Positions 38,601 through 43,848 of a DNA stretch of 64,000 bases are shown here, piece by piece. A program made the position numbers and the translations under genes. Numbering within the stretch: the stretch's first letter is position 1; each line of letters begins with the position of its first letter. Origin of the DNA: Magnetococcales bacterium (GTDB lineage: Bacteria; Pseudomonadota; Magnetococcia; Magnetococcales; JADFZT01); contig JADFZT010000004.1 of the NCBI GenBank assembly GCA_015232395.1, positions 52,156-116,155 of the forward strand, written 5' to 3'. The notes under the pieces were generated by a model. The model saw only the letters and a list, made by a program, of their open reading frames with translations. It did not search any database and was not told the origin of the DNA.

Positions 38601-40170
38601 TGATGGTTCCGGAGATGAGTTCCCCCTGGCTGCCTACTTCATCCTGTATATATACCCCATCCCCCAGCACATGGGTGCCGCCATCGAACTGGAGAATCGC
38701 ACCATCATCAAGCAGGATATCTCCGCTATAGCTGCCGCCATCACTGAGAACCAGCGTGCCAGCGGTAATCGTAATGGTGCCGCTGTTGTTAACCGGGAGA
38801 AAAAGCTCCGACATCCCGGTATCATTCATGATGAGGTCACCATAAATATCCAGGCTGCTGGCATCCCCATAATAGTCGTAAAGCTTATCCCCCCCATTGA
38901 TGGTCAGGGTGGCGCCGCTTTGCACTTCGAACAGAGAGCCATAATCGATACGGATATCGCCATCAGACCAGGAGCCGGTTCCGCTGAGGGAGAGCGTACC
39001 GCTCGACATGTATTTGACGCTGGCTCCGGAGATATCCAACGTATTGGTTACCGTAACCCCCCCATCGCTATTGATGGAGCCGCCAGTCCAGACAAGATTA
39101 CCCACGGAGAGGCTTCCCGTACCATCAATGGCGCCACTGCTGAGGGTGATGTAGGAGTCGGCATTAACGGTGGAAGCGGTAGCCACATCCAGGGTACCAC
39201 CGGATATTTCCAAATTGATCAGACCGGTCACATCCAGGCTGTTGATGGCGGCTGTACCTGAAGAGAGGGTGATATCAATCTCCTGGGCATCGATCACCAC
39301 ATCGTCTGCTGAGGTGGGGGTGGTGTCGGTATCCCAGTTTGAGGCGGTGTTCCAGTCAAAATCCCCGGCATCCCCATCCCAGGTGACGGTGGCGAGAATG
39401 TCGCTATAGCTTTCCATGGCCAAAAAGCTCAAGGGGCTCTCCGCCTGGATGGCACCAGTAGCCACCTCCAGCTCCCAATCTCCCCCCTGATCGGCTGATC
39501 CGGTGAGGTCATCCGAAGCCGCCACATCCGCACCTGTCAGCTCTGACAGACTATCGAGCAGGGCCAAGCCTTGGGCATCAGAACCCACGTTGCAGCCATA
39601 AATCAGAATATCCGCATCCCCCGTGAGGGATTCACTCCAGGAAGAGAGGGAATTCGTATATCCAGTTAGGCTATCGCCATCCAGAACGGCATTCCCCAAC
39701 TGAACGGAACCGGAATCGCCGTGGGAAAGAATATGGATTTCAGAAAGAGGATGATCGTTACCAGCCAACCAATCGGTGATTTGGGCCACCCCATCGCTTT
39801 GGGCATCGAGAACCACCACCTCCACATTCCCAGCCAAGCCGGTGATCAGTTGCTCATAATCATCTATCGTGGGATCTACAAACAAAACCCCGGTGGGAGC
39901 CGGGGAGAGAGGGGTCGGGGGAATAAACAGGGCTTGCAGATCAGACACTTCCTGATTCAAAACAGGGGAGGGTGCGTCATCGGCTTCGGCAAAGGTGTCC
40001 ATCATCAGATCCGGATCATCCATCACCCCTTCACCCGCCACCCCCATCACCGTGGCATCGAAGAGAATCCGTGGCTCCAGAGCCAATAAGGTAGGTTGAC
40101 GCCCTGGTAAGGCGTCATCCATTTGCTCTAAAGCGCGCTTACGCCGTTTCATAAAAGGGAAAAAAGCCAT
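26686..40170 (-). CDS. Giant repetitive surface/secreted protein with LEPR motif, DUF4347 domain, beta-helix repeats and tandem-95 repeats
   Basis: 4494 residues, strong AGGAG before ATG. Order: basic start and LALEPRILFDA (LEPR at 31-34, a LEPR-XLL-type motif) without Sec signal peptide; DUF4347 domain about 92-250 with His150 (HILSHG) and Cys193 (IYGCNVG), a caspase/gingipain-like dyad; a WDGDAGDFDWNTASNW block at about 264; 13 units of about 204 residues each carrying a W(T/S)GG-type strand (residues about 360-2810), predicted beta-helix; a SPGTLTISGNL closing block; 11 tandem-95 repeats, each with a DxFTYT motif (about 3085-4115); cadherin-like domain (about 4119-4213); an acidic Glu/Gly/Asp tail of about 230 residues; C-terminal helix of about 46. 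I see no RTX nonapeptides. Probably an adhesin or surface fibre, self-processed by DUF4347. Confidence 0.9.
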   Translation of the reverse strand: MAFFPFMKRRKRALEQMDDALPGRQPTLLALEPRILFDATVMGVAGEGVMDDPDLMMDTFAEADDAPSPVLNQEVSDLQALFIPPTPLSPAPTGVLFVDPTIDDYEQLITGLAGNVEVVVLDAQSDGVAQITDWLAGNDHPLSEIHILSHGDSGSVQLGNAVLDGDSLTGYTNSLSSWSESLTGDADILIYGCNVGSDAQGLALLDSLSELTGADVAASDDLTGSADQGGDWELEVATGAIQAESPLSFLAMESYSDILATVTWDGDAGDFDWNTASNWDTDTTPTSADDVVIDAQEIDITLSSGTAAINSLDVTGLINLEISGGTLDVATASTVNADSYITLSSGAIDGTGSLSVGNLVWTGGSINSDGGVTVTNTLDISGASVKYMSSGTLSLSGTGSWSDGDIRIDYGSLFEVQSGATLTINGGDKLYDYYGDASSLDIYGDLIMNDTGMSELFLPVNNSGTITITAGTLVLSDGGSYSGDILLDDGAILQFDGGTHVLGDGVYIQDEVGSQGELISGTITVSADATAVISLDSFTMSGGTLDGEGALEISGSMVWTGGSINSDGSVTFSSTYEISGTSEKYINSGNLYLSGTGTWSDGNIRADYASLIQIDTTGALTITGDDKLYDYYGDASSLTIYGSLTMDGTGNVAYLTLPVVNYGTITTTNGTLVLDDGGTQAGSLAAGTGTDIVFDGGTHTWQTDTILSGLGTVEIKSGTVTLDTEASVTSTVTTFSLTSGTLDSVDGSETLSVANMEWAGGTIGATGLAVTTSLDITSSATKVMSGGTLTLTGAGVWDDGDIRLDYGSNFIIDTGGSLDIQGDVRMYDYYGDAGLLTVTGTLSRSTSTGSASLELPVTATGSISVDLGTLELNDGGTIGGSLIASVDSTLLFDGGTFTWENGLALTGSGTVEIGAGTVNIGAVETVTSTVSEFLLSGGALDDAGSMTATAMVWTAGTIGLEGGLDVTTTLEISGSDTHVLSAGYLIISGAATWTEGNIRLDYASDFEIDTTGSLEIQGDTKIYNYYGDASYFWNYGTVDRTTGTGTASIEVDIYSEETSTISVSSGILELNVSGSYYGTLNADSGGTLLFDGGTHYWEAGLVVSGLGTVELSSGTISVEESFFGDNVSKLLDDASTEYDEVIRGDGFYITSSVSTLLLDGATLTGNGLLDVDHLTWTSGTISVTYGIYVNTSLEISGTGIHYLDGGGIVLDGSGTWTEGNIRLDNAGYLEVYSSGSLDIQGDVVLYQGAGTDGYVNNLGTILRSTSTGTAEIRALFDNDGTLQVSAGTLEINDDGTHYGVFQVDDGATLLIDGGTQTLATDASLSGLGTIEISNGTVTTEGDYSFSGTVSVSGGSLEFNVDDNLDNLSLSSGSIGGSGIAIVNTTMDWTGGTIDTTGDLQVNGALDISGSAIKYMDSGNFSLAGSGTWDEGKIYLNYGSTFTVDSGATLDIQGDLTMDEVYNSGVDSSLIVDGTVTKSTGTETAYLQLPVDSIGTISVTSGTLAMNTSGYFEGDLSAGDGATLLFDGGSHEWAEVVFSGLGTVEVASGTITIGVEGSATSTAASFLLSGGTIEDSGTLVAADMAWTGGTIGIDSLTVTGSLDISGSATKYIDAGGLTLSGDGVWDEGNIRMDNGASWSVSAGGSLDIQGDIKLYHSYGTDALFDLEGSLTVSTSTGTTEINTTVDLDGAVYVKSGTLEISDSGAGDGSHTGTMAISADQSVLISAGDHVFSALTVTGDGALEISGGSAELTAAYAISNLAVSGGTLNLNNTAIGSTIASLSLSSGTVEGAPVIVSVADMSWTGGTISTTTDLSVVDLAISGSAIKYMSGGMLEISGDATWDEGHIYLNYGSTLTIADTGTLDIQGDLTMDEIYGAGTNTLINEGTLLKSSGTGTAYLQLPVDNSGTLNVTSGILAMNISGSYGGTLSAGTDASLLFDGGTHTWLDGLVLSGLGTVEIASGTVNIGTGESVTSTMSSFLMSDGILDGLGSMSASYMDWTGGTMALEGGLTVTGTLDITGTALRYIDDGGILNVFGSGTWIEGNIRMDNGAAWNIDAGATLDIQDDVKVYNTYGTALLTNSGTLIKSTTTGTAELNLPFDNDGTVKVTSGTLEINDDGSHDGTFNVDSGQTLLIDGGYQDLFGAVSGLGTIQVNGGTLDISGDYSVTGTVSVTGGTVYFESDDSLSNLSISSGTVGGGGTATVDTAMTWTGGYLENVDGNLIVAGTLDISGSSGKYLNDTSLLTLSGTGTWDEGTIYINYGSTFTITSGATLDIQGDLVMDEVYDIGTNYLVNAGTIIKSTGDGTAYLFLPVESTGTIEVTSGTLETSISGDYGGTLSVSDGAALYFGSGTHNWLDGLVIDGLGTVEVGSGTINIATEESVTSTVGDFLFSGGTLDGAGSIAISDMSWSGGTVAVEGGVEVTSTLVLSGTSTKIIDTATFTLSGAAIWSEGNLLLNNAAIFSIASTGSLDIQDDLTFYDDNTGVSLINAGTIEKSAGDGTALITSPMTSTGTVSVTSGILEINDTATFSGTLNAGDGATLLFDGDTQTWMDGLIVSGLGTVEVRSGTISIGTGETVTATVDSLLLSGGEISGLGTLSAASLDWTGGTLSLGGGVVASLTLDVSGTAIHYLTGTDLTLSGDGTWIEGNIILDDTASITIDSGASFDIQDDVTLYESGSGAFLNNLGTLIKSTSTGSAEISIDFDNDGTVSVTSGTLELSGDGDHSGTFSVDTDQTLLFNGTTQNLLSDSVLSGLGTITLASGAVGLSGSYGLSGTLSVTGGSVTVNTDDTLGSLSVSGGILAGAGVITTDKLTWSDGEITHTGGITTDDLYLTGAVDKVLTGGTLTLAESGSGIWDGGGLDLDSGAAFTIKSGSSFDIQGDYSIFASSGTASWTVAGDVTKSAGTGSFLIDVPLELQSTGSITVSSGTVELSTTSATLDGTIRVDSGTTFDFGTVDRSIGADGVLAGHGTLETNGNTLTVNGTISPGSSPGTLTISGNLDLTSGATIIIELADTDDYDALVISGNADLAGEITVTAIAAYDIAADQVYAFFEAATTAGNFGAIEGLEGTIDLSDPSNITVTLAEQDFPPIAIDDAISTPHDTPITTDDLTANDYDSEGLALTVSAVTQGSNGSVTNHGDGTFTYTPDASFTGTDTFTYTITDDGGSTDEATVTVTVTSDNSPPQPEDDSDSVVQGESVTIDVLSNDVDYDDDTLTISAYTQPDYGSIVLNGDDTITYTAPSNYSGSDTFTYTVDDGNQETATATVTISVSETPNNSPTAVDDTATTEEERAITLSDLLDNDSDRDGDSLSISSVGQGSYGTVVDNGDNTVTYTPDSGFIGTDTFTYRISDGSASDTATVTITVTAGNDPPVATDDSLDLGTGQGSRTIDVLANDSDPEGGDLTISSYDQGSYGTVSHDGSGTFTYTPGDDFAGSDSFTYTISDSDGATATATVTVSGTTSSDNTVPEAIDDQLELDSDQSRGSIDVLSNDFDLDEDTLTLSEYTQGRYGTVVDEGNGVLSYTPGIDFIDSDSFTYTITDSAGDTATATVTVTVASTTSNSDPIAEADLLEIGTGQGSRTIDVLANDSDPDGDTLTISDFSQGVYGSVVHDGDGVFTYTPADGFTGSDYFTYTVSDGLGGTATATVTVKVSDNTDPTAVDDSVSMAAGEGEVTFSVLDNDTDPDGDTLSVTDYTEASFGTVVHHGDGRFTYTPADGFTGSDYFTYTVSDGLGGTATATVTVEASASDNTDPIAVDDSVSMAAGEGEVTFSVLDNDTDPDGDTLIVTDYTEASFGTVVHHGDGRFIYTPENGFSGTDRFTYTVEDGLGGSATATVTIDIAAETTVLTAEDDAVTTVEDFPLRMDELLENDSGTGELTITGFTQASHGTVINIDNDSMLYIPEVDFAGSDSFTYTLTDESGETVQATVTITVTAVNDSPLALDDSYVGEEDKPIVTGNVLNNDGDVEGSDLTIISFSDADHGTVVYIDNGSFIYTPDAGYSGSDSFTYTVTDEDGAEGLGTVFISILAVNDAPTAVADEVTTDEDQAVVIDPLANDTDDDGDTLTLISFSQGSYGDVIDNGDGTLSYEPDADFFGTDTFTYSVDDGNNATAQATVTIHIEPVNDAPKTAQGISDLTVESNVVFVYTLDSGSFYDPDADDSLTYQAMLEDGSALPAWLSFNGNTGTFSGTAQGEDAGSYTIEVKASDGHSTSDALFFTLTVHHEEPDYIPEVPDTGTDMGDPTDITDPADTTDPLDGSGDGEDPAGDFTNPLDEEGNHDDGTPDTTPDVDFRMEEDPSGDGEESGNLDGDAGEPGVDTLPDSGQESGEGEAEGGEDPVAQEEETPLEEVIEEDARKEGDDFDGEPGEEDDEGREASSEEEEELKEGEEPEEGEEGAREGQEEGDGEEKSPEEQAEEEGEETLDDEGETDGAQLGEEGEESGQEGEENGGENSGGDHLETLITEAEGAGLTSQLQSALSQQEADTQEIQALFSDIVRLMQCQ
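27820..30930 (-). repeat. Eleven tandem-95-type repeats in the giant gene
   Basis: Eleven consecutive units of about 285 bp (about 95 residues), each ending in a D-x-FTY(T/R/S) motif followed by an acidic DG/DD turn and a TATVTV-type strand. These are Ig/cadherin-like calcium-binding modules of large adhesins. Divergence between most units is moderate; two are nearly identical. Confidence 0.88.
28776..29345 (-). repeat. Near-identical 285-bp tandem repeat
   Basis: Two adjacent copies (28776-29060 and 29061-29345) start at GGCCATCGCCGTGATGAACG and share long identical runs with only scattered substitutions and small differences, against clear divergence of flanking units. This marks recent duplication or gene conversion and is a possible site of assembly collapse or length variation. 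Confidence 0.85.
31700..39300 (-). repeat. Thirteen long beta-helix-type repeats in the giant gene
   Basis: Thirteen units averaging about 612 bp (about 204 residues), recognised by a strand of the form (D/N/S)xxW(T/S)xG(T/S)I followed by LDISG, WxEGNIR and GxLDIQGDxxxY blocks. Rich in Gly, Ser, Thr and hydrophobics in short strand-turn rhythm, so a parallel beta-helix is the likely fold. The complementary strand shows long chance open frames because of this periodic composition. Confidence 0.85.
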
Positions 40171-40226
40171 GATCCCTCTCCTGACTGATCTTGCTTTGGC
40201 TTAACTGTTTCTATTCGCCAAGCCCC

Positions 40227-41420
40227 CTAATTACAGGGGCTGCTCTCCCGCAACGATTCTACCATGGAGCGGGCGTGGTCCACTGAGAGACCATTCTCCA
40301 GGGCTTCGTTCAACACATCCTGAAGCACACCGCTATCCCCGGAATCCTTCACCCCATTTAAAACCGCATCCAACGCTTCCTCCACGGTGAGATCGTTCTG
40401 CACCGCCTGACTCAACAGCAGAGAAGCATTCCCCGGATCCGACGCCACCGCTTCGGCCAAGGCGTCCCGGGATGCCTGCACCTGTACTTCCGCTTCTTGG
40501 GCCACATCATTTTGGATCAGCTCCACCAGCGCCCCCAGATTTTCCCCGCCAGCCCCTTCTCCACCTTCGGATCCCTCACCACCAGCCTCACCTTCACCGC
40601 CCCCTTCACCCGGGCCGGAATCACCCTCGCCGGAGCCATCCCCAGAGCCGGTGTTACCCTCGCCACTCCCTTCACCAGAGCCGGGATCTCCCTCGCCGGA
40701 ACCTTCCCCCTCACCAGAACCTTCTTCACCGCTATCGGTCTTTTCGGTGACCTGCTCTTCCCCCGTCTCCTCTACGCTCTCTTCCCCGGCTTCCTCGCCA
40801 CTCTCTTCGCCAGCTTCTTCACCAGAAGAGGCCACGCTGCCGGTCGTCGGGGTCGTGGTGGAGCGATCGCCAGCAGGGGTCGCCATGAAGGTCGTCGCCT
40901 GACTTTGACCACCCTTCATCGCCACTTCCATCATCTGGGACAGACTCGCATTCACCTTCGGGGTCGAGGCCGCCAACCCCTTCGCCTCTTCAAATCCAGG
41001 ATCAATCTCCGCCGCCTTGTCAAACGCCAGACGCGCTTCCCGATATTGACCCTTGTCAAACAGATCCAGACCCACCGAAAAAGCCACAAACGCTTTAATG
41101 TTGGTGGTCTGGGGCTGCTCCAGGGATTTCGCTACCGCGGGGGGAAGATCTGACTTGGAGATCCCCATCTGGGTCAAAATCGACCCCACCATCTGCTTTT
41201 GGACCTTGAACAATCCCTGCACCGAGCCGGTATATTCCTTCGACGCCACAGCGTTCCCGGAGACCGAGTCATACACCGCACTCCCCAGCCGCAGGGAATC
41301 ATCCGCCGCCTGAAGGGAGGTCAGGGGCAGACCCGCCAGCGACCCGGCCACCACCAGCCCCAGACCCACAGAGCGAAACAGAGACAAATGAGAGCGGCTT
41401 CGATGGTTATTCAACGGCAT
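40227..41420 (-). CDS. Exported TPR-like protein with Gly/Glu-rich segment; C-terminal half of a split CsgG-like protein
   Basis: About 397 residues from ATG 41420, 32 codons inside the longest frame; this start overlaps the upstream stop by 14 bases and places a signal peptide first (VGLGLVVAGSLAGLPLTSLQA). Mature start SLRLGSAVYDSVSGNAV, then EYTGSVQGLFKVQKQMVG and TTNIKAFVAFSVGLDLFDKGQYREARLAFDKAAEIDPGF match what usually follows the CsgG-like core in CsgG/TPR proteins. Residues about 195-290 are an acidic Gly/Ser/Glu low-complexity stretch similar in composition to the tail of the giant protein. The C-terminal about 100 residues are helical (QEAEVQVQASRDALAEAV). Ends ESSPCN. Role unknown, probably periplasmic or surface. 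Confidence 0.72.
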   Translation of the reverse strand: MPLNNHRSRSHLSLFRSVGLGLVVAGSLAGLPLTSLQAADDSLRLGSAVYDSVSGNAVASKEYTGSVQGLFKVQKQMVGSILTQMGISKSDLPPAVAKSLEQPQTTNIKAFVAFSVGLDLFDKGQYREARLAFDKAAEIDPGFEEAKGLAASTPKVNASLSQMMEVAMKGGQSQATTFMATPAGDRSTTTPTTGSVASSGEEAGEESGEEAGEESVEETGEEQVTEKTDSGEEGSGEGEGSGEGDPGSGEGSGEGNTGSGDGSGEGDSGPGEGGGEGEAGGEGSEGGEGAGGENLGALVELIQNDVAQEAEVQVQASRDALAEAVASDPGNASLLLSQAVQNDLTVEEALDAVLNGVKDSGDSGVLQDVLNEALENGLSVDHARSMVESLRESSPCN

Positions 41421-42099
41421 ACTCCCCAAGCACCAGGCGCTCCGCCCGCAACATGCGGCCCGTCTTGACCTGGGCATCCTCACGCACCAGGCCCGATTGG
41501 GAAAGCTTGATCTCATCCAACAATTTTTGCAGCTTGCCCCGCTCCAAAACCTTCAATCCAGGCACCTTCGACAGATCTGCGATGATCAGCGCCATCAAAC
41601 CCTTGGAAAGCACGTTGTATTTGGATAGACCCTCGTTTTCAAAAGGAAAAACCGCAATCGCCCCCGGCTCCGGGGGGTTGTCGGAAAGCTGCTGCTCAAA
41701 TTTCATCAACGCCGCCACCGACTGCTTGCGCTCCTCTTCCTGCAGCAGGGTCAAGCGACCGGGAATGCCGTTCTTTTCAGCACCCGCCGGATCCACCCGC
41801 TGATAGAGCTGCCACTGCTTGATCGCCGCCTTGCCGTTGCCCTTACGAAGCTCCAGCAGCCCCATATAATAAGCTGCCCAGGGGTTTTCCGGCTCCCCCT
41901 TCTGCACCTTCCTGAACTGCACAATCGCCTTGTCAAACTTGTTTTCCCGAAACAGCTGCACACCCTTTTCCAGCGTATCCCCAGCCGCCAAAGCCGGGGT
42001 GACCGGATCCACCAAACCAAGCACTGCGGCTATAAAAAGCAGAAGCACGCCTCTTAAAACCGAGCCCCAAAAACCCTCCAGGTGGATTTGTCCGTTCAT
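41407..42099 (-). CDS. Exported TPR protein with truncated CsgG-like domain
   Basis: About 230 residues from ATG 42099 (4 bases after the TolC-like stop; a start at 42144 would overlap it by 41). Signal peptide ends near ALAAG. One TPR (LEKGVQLFRENKFDKAIVQFRKVQKGEPENPWAAYYMG, quoted here only by its ends LEKGVQ and AAYYMG), then a CsgG/FlgO-like start: IAVFPFENEG, LSKGLMALIIADLSKV, LKVLERGKLQKLLDEI, and RMLRAERLVLGEYAVE. There it stops, in the middle of the CsgG fold. The next gene resumes with the expected continuation after its own signal peptide. Probably periplasmic; may form a complex with the next protein at the outer membrane. Confidence 0.7.
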   Translation of the reverse strand: MNGQIHLEGFWGSVLRGVLLLFIAAVLGLVDPVTPALAAGDTLEKGVQLFRENKFDKAIVQFRKVQKGEPENPWAAYYMGLLELRKGNGKAAIKQWQLYQRVDPAGAEKNGIPGRLTLLQEEERKQSVAALMKFEQQLSDNPPEPGAIAVFPFENEGLSKYNVLSKGLMALIIADLSKVPGLKVLERGKLQKLLDEIKLSQSGLVREDAQVKTGRMLRAERLVLGEYAVE

Positions 42100-42103
42100 G
42101 GCG

Positions 42104-43726
42104 TCACTTAACCTCTGAATCCTCTTTTTCAGCCATTGTCCCATCTTCTTCTGCCGTCATACCGCTTTCAGCAGGCTCCAGGTTGATCTCCCCACCCTCT
42201 TCTTGGAGTGGAAATGAACGCAATAAATCCGGCAATTCACCCTGCCGCTGTTGTACCGCTGCGGTCAGGGTTTGCAGGTCATTTCCAGCGATCTCCAAGG
42301 GCAGCGGATCGATACCCAGGGAGTGGTAAAGACGCCCGACAGAGCCTTGAAATTCCGCATAAACCGCACCGGTTTTCATCTGCGCGGAAATATTTTCCAT
42401 CTTCCGCTGAATCTCCGCCATCGGGTGGGTCTTGCCAGCCTTCGCCGCTGCCTGGGCATGCTTGGCGCGGCGCTGGTGTACCTGATAAAGATCCCGGGCG
42501 ACTTGATACTCCTCTTCCAACAAACGGCTGGAGCGCTCCGCCAGATGCAGCTGGGTCACCACCGCCATGGCGGTCACCAACCCCCGCATTTCGTTCAGCT
42601 CCTTTTGATTCTCCGCCATCTGCAACATCGTCGGACCCGAAAGCAAAGAAAGAACGTTCCAGGCGATATTGACCCCGGCATCGGCCCAGGATTGATTGAC
42701 CTGAAACTTGTTGGAGTCATAGTTGCCAGCCAAACTCAGCTCGATCCCCGGCAAAAGACGCAGCAGGGTCTTGCGAATTTCAAAACCGTCAATACGCTCC
42801 TGATACTGGTTTTCCCGCATCTCCGGACGCAACGTCAGGGCCATCACCTCCAGCTTCATCATCTCCAGATCATCTTCCGGCAGCGGCAACGGATCAGCCT
42901 GGCCAGGCTCCAACTTGAAGGCGACTCCCGGACGCAGATTCATCAGGCTTGCCAGCTCCTGTCGCGCCAGCATTTGATCACGCCGCAGGGATAAAAGCTG
43001 TTGCAGGGTTTGCAGCAATCCCTGCTGAAACTCCAACGCTTTGTCCGGCGACTGGCTCTGCTTTTTTTCCATCTCCCGGGAGCGCTTCAAGGCGGGATAA
43101 ACCTCCGCCAGCAAGCCATCCACCCGGGGAAGCAGGCGTTGGGCGTTCCAGGCCCGCCAATACGCAGTCCGCACCTCCTCCATCAGGTTTTGCAACGCCT
43201 TGCGACGCTGCTCTTCCACAATGAATATCTGGTCCGCCTGCTGCTTGGCTGAATAGTAACTCACCCCAAAATCCAGCACGTTCCAAGCCAGACGCATATC
43301 CGAAAGAAAACGATTGCGCTCCGAAGACAACGACGGATCCACCGACTCAACCCCCGTCGAAGTCGCTTCGCTGGTGGAAAGCGCATCGTTGGAACGATGG
43401 CTGTAGCCCGCCGAGGCCGCCAAAGACGGCAATAAATTATGCTCCGCCGCATCCAGTTGATCGTGGGCCAGGGCTTTTTCCATCATGTAAACCCGGCTGC
43501 CCAGATTAAACTTGATCGAACGGGCAATCGCATCGTGGAGGGAGAGGGGAGCCGAAACCAGATCCTGCTCCGAAAACATCTCCACCAGCTTGGCCTGCGC
43601 CCGCTCCCTCGCCAAATCCCGGCTGATGGGATCCGGCGTGATCGAACAACCTGCCAACGTCAAACCCAGAAGGGCCAACAGGGCAGGGCGGGGAAAGTTC
43701 CTGAAAGTTTCTTTCAAAGGTGTCAT
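42104..43726 (-). CDS. TolC-family outer membrane lipoprotein
   Basis: About 540 residues from ATG 43726 (in-frame starts at 43747 and 43759 also exist; no strong ribosome-binding site decides). Lipobox LLGLTLAGC puts an acylated Cys at about residue 27. OEP/TolC-like repeats follow: LHDAIARSIKFNLGSRVYMMEKALAHDQLDAAEHNLLPSL begins the first, with coiled-coil segments and a second half from about residue 270. Such proteins form trimeric outer-membrane ducts that dock with HlyD-type adaptors; three are encoded in the same cluster. First gene of the seven-gene minus-strand unit. The C-terminal tail is acidic. Confidence 0.88.
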   Translation of the reverse strand: MTPLKETFRNFPRPALLALLGLTLAGCSITPDPISRDLARERAQAKLVEMFSEQDLVSAPLSLHDAIARSIKFNLGSRVYMMEKALAHDQLDAAEHNLLPSLAASAGYSHRSNDALSTSEATSTGVESVDPSLSSERNRFLSDMRLAWNVLDFGVSYYSAKQQADQIFIVEEQRRKALQNLMEEVRTAYWRAWNAQRLLPRVDGLLAEVYPALKRSREMEKKQSQSPDKALEFQQGLLQTLQQLLSLRRDQMLARQELASLMNLRPGVAFKLEPGQADPLPLPEDDLEMMKLEVMALTLRPEMRENQYQERIDGFEIRKTLLRLLPGIELSLAGNYDSNKFQVNQSWADAGVNIAWNVLSLLSGPTMLQMAENQKELNEMRGLVTAMAVVTQLHLAERSSRLLEEEYQVARDLYQVHQRRAKHAQAAAKAGKTHPMAEIQRKMENISAQMKTGAVYAEFQGSVGRLYHSLGIDPLPLEIAGNDLQTLTAAVQQRQGELPDLLRSFPLQEEGGEINLEPAESGMTAEEDGTMAEKEDSEVK

Positions 43727-43752
43727 GACGGTTCTTCTTCTTGTCATCAATA

Positions 43753-43765
43753 GGTACATTGTACC
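43753..43765 (-). promoter_or_regulatory. 13-bp palindrome upstream of the secretion cluster
   Basis: GGTACA-T-TGTACC, a perfect 6+1+6 palindrome, sits 27-39 bases upstream of the preferred TolC-like start and 9 bases downstream of a candidate -10. The position suits an operator for the whole cluster. If the ATG at 43759 were used, the palindrome would be coding, which argues against that start. Confidence 0.4.
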
Positions 43766-43774
43766 GGGTGTTAG

Positions 43775-43803
43775 AAAATATTTCCGATTTTTTTCCAGTC
43801 CAA
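43775..43803 (-). promoter_or_regulatory. Candidate promoter for the secretion cluster
   Basis: On the minus strand TTGGAC (43803-43798) and TATTTT (43780-43775) are separated by 17 bases within the AT-rich spacer before the TolC-like gene. Matches to consensus are partial, so this is a weak prediction. Confidence 0.28.
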
Positions 43804-43848
43804 CTTAACAGACCGAAAACCAATCTTTAAAGCGATTACCTTTTTGGC

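Noticed and set aside
31276..39261. Long plus-strand frames (for example 33817-34980 and 38074-39261) opposite the giant gene
   Set aside because: They are Gly/Ala/Asp-rich read-through of the complementary strand of a periodic repeat gene, with no ribosome-binding site and no family resemblance.
27820..39300. CRISPR-like regular repetition
   Set aside because: Periods of 285 and about 612 bp are multiples of three inside one open frame and code for repeated protein domains; no short repeats with unique spacers.
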